This document shows, piece by piece, positions 31,324-39,987 of a DNA stretch of 64,000 nucleotides. The notes beneath the pieces were generated by a model that saw nothing but the letters and a program-made list of their open reading frames with translations, did not search any database and was not told the origin of the DNA. The position numbers and the translations under genes were made by a program. Origin of the DNA: Amycolatopsis pithecellobii (lineage in GTDB: Bacteria; Actinomycetota; Actinomycetes; Mycobacteriales; Pseudonocardiaceae); the NCBI RefSeq assembly GCF_009707865.1, contig NZ_WMBA01000018.1, positions 1 through 64,000 of the forward strand, in the 5' to 3' direction. Position 1 is the first letter of the stretch. Each line of letters starts with the position of its first letter.

Positions 31324-32601
31324 TCATGACCCGCCCCGGCAGGTGACGTCGCCGTGGTCGCGGACTTGTCCCGACACGTCCTGGAACTGGTAAGTGGCGT
31401 GGTCGTCCGACAGCTGCAACTTCAGCGCGCCCGGGTTCGTGCTGTGGTTGTCGAAACCGGCGGCCATCCGCGGATCGGTGCTGATGAACGGGCTGAGCCA
31501 CTGCCCCGTGGTACCGGCCACGAGCTCCGTCACGCCGGCCGGGTTGACGGAGCCGTCCGCGCCGAGGGGTTGCCAGCGTTGATAGTTGTGCGCGTGCCCG
31601 CTGAGAGCGAGCGTCACGTGATTCGCCGCGAACAGCTGCCAGTACGCGTTGTATTCGGTCGCCGGCGGGTCGGCGTCGACGGTGAAGAACGGCCGGTGGT
31701 AGTACACCAGCGTGCACGGTGCCGTGTTGCGCGCGAGGTCGTCGGCCAGCCAGCGGTACTGCGGCGAGGTCACCGCGCCCTGGCCGTACTCGGCGGTGTC
31801 GTCGAGGCTGACGAAATGCCAGGCGCCGATGTCGTAGCTGTAGTAGTGCGGAATCCCGCCCCAGTAATCGACATACGGTGCGGCGGTACTGCTGAGGGCA
31901 TATTCGTGGTTGCCGACGGTCGGGTTCGTGATCGGCCGGAACCGGGAGAAGAATGAGCCGTGTTCGCCGTAGAAGTTCAGCATTTCTTCGCTGGACCCGT
32001 TGTCGTAGACGTCGCCGAGGTAGAGAAACAGGTTGGGGCGCCACGAATCGATGAGGCCGGCCACCTGTTGCTCCCGCGTCATGCCCGAGGCGCCGTCACC
32101 GCCGGCGGCCACCACCAGCGGCGCCCCGGGCGCGGGCGCGGTTCCGGCCGTCGGGGTGAAGGGCGGTGGCGGCGGGGGTGCGGGTGTGTCGGCGAAGGTC
32201 ACCGGCAGCTCCAGTGGTGGTGAGTCGTAGCCGCCGCTGAAGGACACACGGGCGGACAGGATGTGCGGGCCGGGCGGGAACAGGTAGGTGTGCAACGTGA
32301 ACGTGTACGGCGATTGCTCGTCGTACAACAGGTAGGACCCGTCGAGGCTGTAGGTGACGCCGTCGACCTCGGGCGCCGCGCCGGCCACGGCCACCCTCGC
32401 GTGCACCGTGGCCGGGCCGGGCAGGATCGCGTGATCGGCCGGTGCGGTCAGGCACAGTGTCACCCGGAAGCCTTGTGGCGCAACGGAAAACGAGCACGGC
32501 GGGCTCACGCCGGCGACCGGGGGACTGTCGGCACCGGTGAGCCCGAAGACCAGGGCGAGAATGGCCACCAGTGCGGCGGCGAGTGACACAGGGGCGGTCA
32601 C
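31324..32601 (-). CDS. Exported calcineurin-like metallophosphoesterase
   Basis: A 425-residue protein with an N-terminal signal peptide (about 1-24), an Ig-like N-terminal region (about 50-145), a Pro-rich linker with a PPPPPPF run, and a metallophosphatase domain. Metal motifs in order: AAGGDGASG, YLGDVYDNG, VGNHEYAL, YYHRPFF and SGHAHNYQRW. It resembles secreted purple-acid-type phosphatases. It overlaps the flippase gene by 4 bp in the polysaccharide operon. An exported phosphatase here could trim a phosphate from the polymer or recycle lipid phosphate; both are inference. Confidence 0.85.
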   Translation of the reverse strand: MTAPVSLAAALVAILALVFGLTGADSPPVAGVSPPCSFSVAPQGFRVTLCLTAPADHAILPGPATVHARVAVAGAAPEVDGVTYSLDGSYLLYDEQSPYTFTLHTYLFPPGPHILSARVSFSGGYDSPPLELPVTFADTPAPPPPPPFTPTAGTAPAPGAPLVVAAGGDGASGMTREQQVAGLIDSWRPNLFLYLGDVYDNGSSEEMLNFYGEHGSFFSRFRPITNPTVGNHEYALSSTAAPYVDYWGGIPHYYSYDIGAWHFVSLDDTAEYGQGAVTSPQYRWLADDLARNTAPCTLVYYHRPFFTVDADPPATEYNAYWQLFAANHVTLALSGHAHNYQRWQPLGADGSVNPAGVTELVAGTTGQWLSPFISTDPRMAAGFDNHSTNPGALKLQLSDDHATYQFQDVSGQVRDHGDVTCRGGS

Positions 32602-33920
32602 GCTGGTTCACCGCCTTCCGGGACGGCCACTGCCACGGAGCGCCGGACGAGACCCAGCGTGATGGTGGTGAGCAGTCCGGTGGTCACGAGGTAGGCGATG
32701 CTGGAGGCGACGGCCGCACCGACCGCTCCGGCGCGCGGGATCAGCACGAGGTCGAGTGCCACGGTGACCAGCGCGCCCGCGCCCATGCCCCACGAGTTCG
32801 CGCCGGGCCGGCCACGGCCGCACAGGTAGGCCGAGGCCACGGCGGCGGCACCCTCGACGGCGAGCCCGGCCAGCAGGATGCAGGCCGGCAGCACGGCCGA
32901 ACGGAAGGCGGGCCCGTACAGCAGCGGCAGCGTGATCACCGACGCGCCGGCCAGCACCGGCGTCATGGCGGCGGTCGCGGCCACCGCCCGGCGCAGCAGC
33001 CGCCGCACGTCCGCGTTGGCTCCTGCCTCGCTGAGGCGGGCGAACCGCGGGTACAGCACGTAGTTCAGCGCCGTCGCCGGCAGGCGCATGAGCTCGGCGA
33101 ACTTCGACGCGACCGCGTACACGCCGACGACGGCGGGACCGGCGAGCACCCCGAGGACCACGAAGTCCAGCCGGAGGTTCACCAGCATCAGCAGGTTTCC
33201 GAGCTGACCGCGGGCGCCGTACCGCATGACGCCGTACGCCAACGGAACGGAAGGCCGTGACCAGCCACGGAAAAACCCCGTGCCGCCCAGCCGTCCCAGC
33301 GTGGTCACCGCGGCGGCGATCCCGCCACCGGCCAGTCCGGCCACCACGGCGTCGATGCCCCGCAACCCGGCGAGGCTCGCGAAACCGTAGGCGGGCAGGA
33401 ACATCAGTTCCTCGCACACGATCACGAGGTTGGCGCCGCGCATGTCCGCCGCGCCCTGGCAGCAGGCCTTGCCCCACACCGTGGTCAGCTGCGTGATCAC
33501 TGTGACGGCCATCAGCGCGACGAGCCTGGCAGGCATGGCGGTGAACAAGTACCGGTGCAGGATCGGGGTCGCGGCGATCCACAGCAACGCCGCGACACCG
33601 GCACCGAGGACCGCGAGCACCGCGAGCGTGGGCCGCAGGCGCGGATCCGCACGGCTTTCGCCCGCGATGAAGAAGGTCGAGGCGACCGGCAGCCCGCAGC
33701 TGAACACCACACCGAACAACCACGGCAGCACCCGCAACAGGGTGTACTCGCCGAGCACGGTGGGGCCGCCGAGCCGGCCCACCAGCACACTGGCCACGGC
33801 CACGATCAGCAGCGCGGTGCCTTGCGCGGTCAGGTTCCGCACCGCGCCGCGGCGGCCGAGCGGACCGCTGTCGCCGGTGCTCCACCATCGCCGTGCCACC
33901 GCCGGGATGCCGGGCTTCAC
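32598..33920 (-). CDS. Wzx-like polysaccharide flippase (MOP superfamily)
   Basis: A 440-residue membrane protein with about 12-14 helices, of the polysaccharide-transporter family. Typical regions are the N-terminal NLTAQGTALLIVAVASVLVGR, the central RYGARGQLGNLLMLVNLRLD and VYAVASKFAELMRLPATAL. It should flip the lipid-linked repeat unit to the outer face for the polymerase. The start is GTG 33920, overlapping the polymerase stop as GTGA; the longer reading frame upstream lies in the polymerase gene. Confidence 0.9.
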   Translation of the reverse strand: MKPGIPAVARRWWSTGDSGPLGRRGAVRNLTAQGTALLIVAVASVLVGRLGGPTVLGEYTLLRVLPWLFGVVFSCGLPVASTFFIAGESRADPRLRPTLAVLAVLGAGVAALLWIAATPILHRYLFTAMPARLVALMAVTVITQLTTVWGKACCQGAADMRGANLVIVCEELMFLPAYGFASLAGLRGIDAVVAGLAGGGIAAAVTTLGRLGGTGFFRGWSRPSVPLAYGVMRYGARGQLGNLLMLVNLRLDFVVLGVLAGPAVVGVYAVASKFAELMRLPATALNYVLYPRFARLSEAGANADVRRLLRRAVAATAAMTPVLAGASVITLPLLYGPAFRSAVLPACILLAGLAVEGAAAVASAYLCGRGRPGANSWGMGAGALVTVALDLVLIPRAGAVGAAVASSIAYLVTTGLLTTITLGLVRRSVAVAVPEGGEPA

Positions 33921-35212
33921 GACGGTCGCCCCACGCGGTCGCCGGCATCCGGCCGCGACGCGAGCACGGCCACGAAGATCAGCAGGATCCACACGAACCG
34001 GAAGTGCAGGACCTGGTAGTAGGTCCCGGCCACGGCCATCGCGAGCAGGGCCGCGACCAGCCCGGCCGGGCGCGCCACTTCGGCCGCGAACCCTTCACCG
34101 GGCGGCGCACGCAACGCGCGCCCGGCCCGCCAGCCCGCGACCAGCACGAGCATCGCGATCCCGACCACGCCGAACACGCCACGCTCGGTCAGCGCGGCGA
34201 GGTAGTCGTCGTGCGCTTCCTTGGCATAGGGGTAGTTCCGCTCGATCAGCAACTGTTTCGTGGTGCGCGGCCCGCTGCCGAGCACCCCGTCGGACTGGTA
34301 CAGGTCCATCGACTCCTGCACGAGCAGCGTCCGCTGGGAGCTGCTGCCGTTGCTCCGGCCGAGCGAGTTGACCAAATAGGACTGTCCTGATTGGAGCGCC
34401 CAGGTCTGCAGCCGGGAAAACGGCACGAGCCACAGCCCGAGACTGACGACGGATGCCAGCGCCAGCACCACTGCCAGCGCGCCCACCACTCCGCGCCGCC
34501 GGTAGCAGGCGACCAGCGCGAGGAAACCGAAGGCGATGAGCAGTTCGAGCACGCCCCCGTTGGACTCGGTGAGCACGATGGCCCAGGTCAGCATCGCGTA
34601 GCCGAACCAGCGGAGCGGCCAGTGCTTCGGGCGTTTCGCCGCGAACACCATCAGCAGCGACACCACCCAGTAGGCCGATGCGTAATTCGGGTCACCCAAG
34701 GTGAACAGTGCCCGGTTGCCTTCGGCCTGGGAGAGTCCCTCCAGCGGTGTGAAGCCCACGAGTGAAGCGACCACGAGAACGGTGGCCCAGACGATCGACG
34801 AGTAGGCGAAGGTCGCCGTCAACCACCGCAGCACACCGGGGCGGCGCGCGATGTTGTACAGCGCCACGGCCCACGCGATCAGCACCAGGTCCTGGAAGAT
34901 CTCCAGCAGGGAGGTGCCGGGCAGGCTGCCTGCCAGCCCGGCGATCCCGCCGGCCACGATCATGATCCCGAACGGCACCACGTACGGGGCGCCGAGCTTG
35001 CGCCCGCTCGTCGCCGCCCAGATCACGAAGAACAGGATGGTGGCCGCGGTGAACAGGTCCACCGGGGAGGAGTTGCCCGGTCCCGACGGCCGCAGGATCG
35101 GCTGGAACACCATGGCGGTGCAGGCCGCCAGCGCGGTGGCGCGCTCGGCCGTCCCGCGCTGCGGCCGGGGGAGTTCGGCCAGTGGCGCCCGGAGCCCCAT
35201 CGTCGCCGTCAC
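33917..35212 (-). CDS. O-antigen ligase/polymerase-family membrane protein (Wzy/WaaL type)
   Basis: A 431-residue protein with about 11-12 helices. A large extracytoplasmic loop near residues 275-335 contains SNGSSSQRTLLVQESMDLY, VLGSGPRTTKQ and KEAHDDYLAALTERGVFG, the loop pattern of the O-antigen ligase Wzy_C domain with its conserved Arg and His. It either polymerises the repeat unit or ligates the chain. No separate polymerase is present in the locus, so polymerase is the better guess. It overlaps both neighbours by 4 bp. Confidence 0.85.
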   Translation of the reverse strand: MTATMGLRAPLAELPRPQRGTAERATALAACTAMVFQPILRPSGPGNSSPVDLFTAATILFFVIWAATSGRKLGAPYVVPFGIMIVAGGIAGLAGSLPGTSLLEIFQDLVLIAWAVALYNIARRPGVLRWLTATFAYSSIVWATVLVVASLVGFTPLEGLSQAEGNRALFTLGDPNYASAYWVVSLLMVFAAKRPKHWPLRWFGYAMLTWAIVLTESNGGVLELLIAFGFLALVACYRRRGVVGALAVVLALASVVSLGLWLVPFSRLQTWALQSGQSYLVNSLGRSNGSSSQRTLLVQESMDLYQSDGVLGSGPRTTKQLLIERNYPYAKEAHDDYLAALTERGVFGVVGIAMLVLVAGWRAGRALRAPPGEGFAAEVARPAGLVAALLAMAVAGTYYQVLHFRFVWILLIFVAVLASRPDAGDRVGRPS

Positions 35213-36435
35213 GCGGGCACCTCCCCGGTGAGTCGCTCGAACACCCGCAGGTGGTGCTCGGCGAAGGTGTGATCGCTCGCTTCGGCCGCGACCGCGGCGA
35301 TTTCGGCGAGGACGGCGTCACGGGCGCAGGCGGGGGACACGCCGAGCCGGGACAGACCGGTGTGCAGGAAGTCGCGGATCAGCCGTGGGTACCAGCCGTC
35401 GCCGTCGAGTGCGTAGGCGACCGCGGCGCCGGGGCGGGCGAGCAATCCGTGATGCCCCCGCACCGGACGGCCGGGCCGGGTGTGCCGGTCGAGATAGTCC
35501 GAATAGGACAGTGCGAACCGGGCGAGATCGCGGACCGGGTTGCCCGCGGGGCCGGCCCATTCCCAGTCGACCACGCCGGTGATCGCGCCGCGGTCGGTGA
35601 GCAGGTTGCCCGGCCAGAAGTCGCCGTGCACCGCGGTTCGCGGCGCCTGGTGCCGTCGTAACCGGTCCCGCAGCGCGGAAAGCCGGTCTTGCACGGCTTT
35701 CCTGGTGGCCGGCCGTTGCCGCAGGGCCTCGCCGACGCCGGGCGCGACATCGAGCGGTGCCGGGTCGCCGGCGGTGGCGGCCTGGAACCGGGCGAGCCAG
35801 GCGCCGGCGGCCGTGAGGTCCGCGCGTACGGTCGCGGGCCTGCTCGTGTGCCCGTGCCGGTGATAGCCGACGAGCATGGGGGTGCCGGGTACCGCGGTGG
35901 TCACCAGCGCGGGTCCGGGCGCGACCGTGAGGACTTCGGGGATCGATTCACGCAGCGAACCCACTGGCAGGGCGGCAATCCCGCGTAACCGGTCCGCCTC
36001 CCGCAGCACGCGCGCTGCGCCCCCTTGTTCGGACGGCACCTTCACCGCCCGGCTCGGCCACCGCGCTCCGGGTCTGAACAAGAGCAGCATCAACCGTGCG
36101 TCGGGATCGTGGCTGTGCCGCAGAATCAGCAGCCGGTGCCCGGCCATGAGCTCGCCGAGGGCCCCCGGGCCGCCGGGCGACTGCACATGCGGCACCAGCC
36201 GCCACGACACCGGGATGCGCAACGTTTCCCGGGCCGCGGTGAAAACCCAGGCGGGCAGGGAACTCCGGGGTGGCGGGGCGAGCAGCGCCGTCCGGACGTA
36301 CCGCAGCACCGACGGGTCGTCCTCGGCGATCACCAAGGGCTGCCGGCGGGACGGCAGCGCGACGAATCGCCTGCCGGGCGGCAACATCGCCTGCCACTGG
36401 GCCGGTCCTGTGTCCATTGTGGCCGGACTGGTCAT
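35209..36435 (-). CDS. APH-like phosphotransferase with N-terminal extension
   Basis: A 408-residue protein with a protein-kinase-like fold of the aminoglycoside phosphotransferase family. Lys132 (RAVKVPSEQG) is a candidate ATP lysine, HGDFWPGNLL (270-279) is the catalytic loop and Asp290 (VVDWEWAG) the metal-binding Asp. About 120 N-terminal residues precede the kinase and do not resemble a resistance enzyme. Its place between the polymerase and the RtcB-like gene, overlapping both, implies a role in the polymer, for example phosphorylating a sugar or lipid intermediate. Antibiotic resistance is unlikely. Confidence 0.78.
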   Translation of the reverse strand: MTSPATMDTGPAQWQAMLPPGRRFVALPSRRQPLVIAEDDPSVLRYVRTALLAPPPRSSLPAWVFTAARETLRIPVSWRLVPHVQSPGGPGALGELMAGHRLLILRHSHDPDARLMLLLFRPGARWPSRAVKVPSEQGGAARVLREADRLRGIAALPVGSLRESIPEVLTVAPGPALVTTAVPGTPMLVGYHRHGHTSRPATVRADLTAAGAWLARFQAATAGDPAPLDVAPGVGEALRQRPATRKAVQDRLSALRDRLRRHQAPRTAVHGDFWPGNLLTDRGAITGVVDWEWAGPAGNPVRDLARFALSYSDYLDRHTRPGRPVRGHHGLLARPGAAVAYALDGDGWYPRLIRDFLHTGLSRLGVSPACARDAVLAEIAAVAAEASDHTFAEHHLRVFERLTGEVPA

Positions 36436-37871
36436 GTCAGCACCGCGAAGGGGCGTAACCGGGCGACCGGGCGGACCAGGCCGTTCCCGGTCAGGATGCC
36501 GACCGCCGCGTCCACGCCGCGGTCGTCCAGTTGCGGGATCTCGCGGGGCGCCGCGTCGGTGTAGCCGTAACGCAGGGTGCGCCGCCCCGCCGGATCCGAG
36601 CCGGAAAGTCCTTTGTGGACAAAGCTGCTGATGATGCTGCCCGTGCCGTGGCAGGCGGTGTACAGGCTGCGCTGCGCCTCCGGCGCCGGCACACACAGGA
36701 ACGACGAGGTGCGGTTGGTGCCGGGCACCAGCAACGGCTGCCCGGTACCGGCGAAGGCAGGATGCCCGGCCATCAGCTCGGCGGGCCACGCCCGCGCGGC
36801 GTTGTGCCGGTGCACGAACGCGGGCCGCCCGTCGACCGTCTCCTCGTAGACCGAATTGTGCGGGGAGTCGACCACCAGCCGCAGCGAAGCGCCGAACGCC
36901 TCACGCGCGAAGCTGCGCAGCGCGGCGTAGGTCGCCAGGCGGTAGGCGAACCCGTAGTTCATCGACAGGCGCTGCGCCAGCATCACCCGGCGCCCCTCGT
37001 CGCCCTCGATGGGAATGGACGGGCAGCCATGCGAGAAATAGCTGGCATAGCGGCGCCGTGCCTTCGCGATACTGCCCGCGCCGATCAGGTGGGAAAGCGG
37101 TTTCTGCACCGCCATCTCGGTCCGCAGCAACCGGGACGCGGCCTTGCGGCGGGCGTACATCTCCCCGATCTGGCCGGTGAGCACCCCGCCCCCGTTGTGG
37201 AACTGCATCGTCACCTGTCCACTGTGGACACCGAGACGCTCGGCGATCTCCGGCTCGAACACCTCCTCGACCTGTTGCAGTTCCAGGAAATGCGTGCTCG
37301 GGCCGATCGAGCCGAACCGCAGCCGGGCCAGCTGGACGCAGATCCACGGCAGCTCGCGGCGCGCCCGGTGCGCCCCGCCGTATTCCTCCACCGGCAGCCG
37401 CCCGAACTCCTCGACCCGGTCGAGATCGGCCCCGTCCAGGCCATAGCGTTCCGCGGCGAAGCCGGCCCCCTCGACGGCGGCACGCAGCACTTCCGCCCTG
37501 GACAGCTCGAACCGCCACCCCGGCGGGTTCGGGTAGCGCTCACGCACCCGCCGGTAGAAATCGTCCACCGCGGCAACGGGCGGCAGGTCGATGTCCAAAG
37601 TGGCCAGTGCCATGCCGCAGTTGAGGGCCGCGTCGGTGAGCGACGGGCGGATCGCGTCGCGGGTGGCGACCGCGATGCTGGAGGGCATCTCCGACTTCTC
37701 CTTGTGGCAGAAGTCCGGCAGCACCACCGGTGGCGCGGCGAGGTCCGCGGTCGCCGTTCCTTCCCGCAACCGGCCCAGCAGTGCCGGATCGGCAGGCGCG
37801 TCGGCGCTGTCGAACACGGTCAGGCCGGACCCGGCTTCGCCGGACGGGTGGGTGAAGACTTCTACGTGCAC
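36432..37871 (-). CDS. RtcB-like protein (RNA 3'-phosphate ligase family) inside a polysaccharide operon
   Basis: A 479-residue divergent member of the RtcB family. Aligned to archaeal RtcB from memory, it keeps Cys85 (ALNCGMAL), His194 (STHFLELQ), His225 (QFHNGGG), His338 (DSPHNSVYEE) and the guanylylation His408 (ACHGTGS). His194 and His225 are 31 apart, as in the Pyrococcus enzyme. VHRHNAARAWP and LLVPGTNRTSSFL match two further conserved blocks. Changes: Asp three before the Cys is Ala, the Asn before His194 is Thr, and the Arg of HGAGR is Ser. True RtcB seals RNA with 2',3'-cyclic phosphate; here the target is unknown. GTG start, overlapping both neighbours. Confidence 0.8.
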   Translation of the reverse strand: MHVEVFTHPSGEAGSGLTVFDSADAPADPALLGRLREGTATADLAAPPVVLPDFCHKEKSEMPSSIAVATRDAIRPSLTDAALNCGMALATLDIDLPPVAAVDDFYRRVRERYPNPPGWRFELSRAEVLRAAVEGAGFAAERYGLDGADLDRVEEFGRLPVEEYGGAHRARRELPWICVQLARLRFGSIGPSTHFLELQQVEEVFEPEIAERLGVHSGQVTMQFHNGGGVLTGQIGEMYARRKAASRLLRTEMAVQKPLSHLIGAGSIAKARRRYASYFSHGCPSIPIEGDEGRRVMLAQRLSMNYGFAYRLATYAALRSFAREAFGASLRLVVDSPHNSVYEETVDGRPAFVHRHNAARAWPAELMAGHPAFAGTGQPLLVPGTNRTSSFLCVPAPEAQRSLYTACHGTGSIISSFVHKGLSGSDPAGRRTLRYGYTDAAPREIPQLDDRGVDAAVGILTGNGLVRPVARLRPFAVLT

Positions 37872-39019
37872 GGGAACTCCTCGCGGTCGACGATGCTGGG
37901 CAGAGGCTGGTAAGCGGCTTCGAGCGCGTCGGTGAGGGCGCCGGTGCCGAAGCGGTCGTCGAGCTGTTCCCGCGCGGCGACCGCCAGGCGGGCCGCCTCC
38001 CGCGGCCGGTCCAGCAGATACCCGATCGCGCCGGCGAGCAGGCCGGGACGGCACGGCGGAACGAGCAGCCCGGTCTCGCCGGGCCGCACCACATCGGGCA
38101 CCGCGTTGACCGCCGTCGCAACCACCGGCACCCCGCAGGCCATCGCCTCGACGATCGCCACCGGCAGGCCCTCGTACCTGCTGGGCAAGGTGAACACGTC
38201 GAATGCGGGCAGCAGCGCCGGCACGTCGGCCCGTTCCCCGGCCAGCACGATGCGCGCGTCCGGCTCCGCTTCGCGCGCCAGCGCACGCATTCGCGCCGCG
38301 AGCTCGCCGTCGCCGATCCACACGCCGGTCACCTCCGGCCGGTGCAGCGCGGTCATCGCGGCGATGAAATGTTCCGGGGCCTTCTGGTAGGACAGGCGGC
38401 CGACGGCACCCACGACGGGCGCCGAACCGGGCAGCCGCAACGCATGGCGCGCCCGCGACCGGGCCTGCGGCGACACCGGGCACGCGGCGTCCACGGGCAC
38501 CGCGATCGTGCGGATCCGCTCCGGCGGAAGCAGGCCGCGCCGGATCGCCTCGACCGCCACCGCGGTGCCCACGCACAGCGCGACATCGGTGATGCGGCCC
38601 AGCCGGCGTTCGACCCGGATGTAGGCGTGGCGCCGCGGCACGGACTGGAACTCGTGGAACGGGAAACCGTGGTAGGTGTGCACGATCCGGGGGACCCCGG
38701 CGCGGTGCGCGGCCAGCCGCCCGACCGCACCCGCCTTCGCGCTGTGGGTATGCACGACATCGAAGGAGCGCCGCGAAAACAGGGCGGTGAGGCGGCGCAC
38801 CGCGAGAAAATCATCGCGGGGAACGATCGAAGCGCGCAGCGCGGGCTCCACGATCACCTCGGTCTTGGCCTCGCCGAGTAGCCGGTCACCACTGCCGGCG
38901 ATGATCGTCACCTCGTGGCCCCGGTCGGCCAGCGCCTCCGCCCCGCGCAACGCCACGATCCCGGCACCGGCCTGCAACCGCGTCACCACCGTCGCCACCC
39001 GCAGCCGCCCGGCAGTCAT
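37862..39019 (-). CDS. GT4-family glycosyltransferase
   Basis: A 385-residue GT-B retaining glycosyltransferase. N-domain: RLQAGAGIVALRGAEALADRG, VVHTHSAKAGAVGRLAAH and HTYHGFPFHEFQ. C-domain: VVGAVGRLSYQKAPEHFI and the donor-binding PSRYEGLPVAIVEAMACGVPV with the E-x7-E pair. It adds one sugar of the repeat unit on the cytoplasmic face. ATG 39019 overlaps the HprK-like stop; its 3' end overlaps the RtcB-like start by 10 bp. Confidence 0.9.
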   Translation of the reverse strand: MTAGRLRVATVVTRLQAGAGIVALRGAEALADRGHEVTIIAGSGDRLLGEAKTEVIVEPALRASIVPRDDFLAVRRLTALFSRRSFDVVHTHSAKAGAVGRLAAHRAGVPRIVHTYHGFPFHEFQSVPRRHAYIRVERRLGRITDVALCVGTAVAVEAIRRGLLPPERIRTIAVPVDAACPVSPQARSRARHALRLPGSAPVVGAVGRLSYQKAPEHFIAAMTALHRPEVTGVWIGDGELAARMRALAREAEPDARIVLAGERADVPALLPAFDVFTLPSRYEGLPVAIVEAMACGVPVVATAVNAVPDVVRPGETGLLVPPCRPGLLAGAIGYLLDRPREAARLAVAAREQLDDRFGTGALTDALEAAYQPLPSIVDREEFPCT

Positions 39020-39987
39020 GACGTCACCGCCGGGGTCAGCAACTCGGCGAGCCCGGCACCGGGTTTCGCACCGAGCACGATTTCGCATGCGGGCAACCGG
39101 TCCGACAGGATGCCGGCGATCTCGCGGATCGGCGGGTGCACGGGCCCGATGCCGGTCCCCAGCGCCAGCGTCGCGGCGAACGGCCAGTACCGCTGCAACT
39201 CCCCGGCCATGTAGGTGCCGGCGATCAACGACTTCGCCGCCGCTTCCGGCACCAGCCGTCCCACCGTGGGGCGGTCGGCACCGTTGCGCCTGAGCACGAC
39301 GAGACGATCGGGTCGCAGCGTGGGAACCCGGCCCGGGAGCGGGCGTTCCCGGCGGCCGTGCGGCATCCGGCGGCCACCGCCTCCCTCCACGCGCACGGGT
39401 TCGACCAGCCCGTACGCCTGGTAGCCATCGCTCACGCAGAGGTTGTCCGAGCAGGCGTGTTCCCCGGCGTTCACCGCGTCGAGCAGCAGTGTCGAGCGGC
39501 CGATCCCGCCCGGCCCGGCGAGCAGCGGGACCCCATCGCCGAGCGTCACCGCCGCCGCGTGCAGCGGGACCCGGCCACGGCGGCCCGCCCACCACAGCGC
39601 CGGATAGTGCAGCAGCGCCGCCCGCGCGAGCAGATGGAACCGCGATCGCAGCGCCAGCGACGCGAGCCGTTCCCGCTGTGGCGGCCGCCAGCGGGCCTCG
39701 ATCTGGAACCGGTCGCCGCGGGCCGTCAGCCAGAGATCGAAGCCGCTCCCGCAGGCGTTGAGCAGCACCACCGCCCCGCCGCACCGGTAGGCGCCACGGG
39801 TCAAGGGTGTGGCCCCGCCGAGGTGGAACGGTTTCGGCTCGGCGGTCACCGTCAGCTCGATGCCACCGGGCTCGCCGTCATCGGGACCCCAGGCGCCGGG
39901 GCAGGCTTCCGCGAGCAGACCGGAGAGCCACCCCGGCGGGCAGTCGGCTCGCAGGCGTTCCCCCGCCTGAATCATCATGGCGCGCAT
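39016..39987 (-). CDS. HprK-like (HPr-kinase-related) ATPase with altered Walker A
   Basis: A 323-residue protein. The C-terminal half has the HPr-kinase-like order: LHAAAVTL (142-149), a P-loop GPGGIGRST (158-166) and CSDNLCVSDGYQAYGL (179-194). The P-loop Lys is Arg164, which is unusual. The N-terminal half is not recognisable. HprK relatives occur in surface-polysaccharide and peptide-modification loci, where they may phosphorylate a small molecule. It overlaps its neighbours as ATGA and TGATG. A kinase of the repeat unit or a regulator of flux are both open. Confidence 0.65.
   Translation of the reverse strand: MRAMMIQAGERLRADCPPGWLSGLLAEACPGAWGPDDGEPGGIELTVTAEPKPFHLGGATPLTRGAYRCGGAVVLLNACGSGFDLWLTARGDRFQIEARWRPPQRERLASLALRSRFHLLARAALLHYPALWWAGRRGRVPLHAAAVTLGDGVPLLAGPGGIGRSTLLLDAVNAGEHACSDNLCVSDGYQAYGLVEPVRVEGGGGRRMPHGRRERPLPGRVPTLRPDRLVVLRRNGADRPTVGRLVPEAAAKSLIAGTYMAGELQRYWPFAATLALGTGIGPVHPPIREIAGILSDRLPACEIVLGAKPGAGLAELLTPAVTS

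Noticed and set aside
35209-36435. Aminoglycoside resistance gene
   Set aside because: It has the APH fold, but it is embedded and overlapping in a polysaccharide operon and carries an unrelated N-terminal region.
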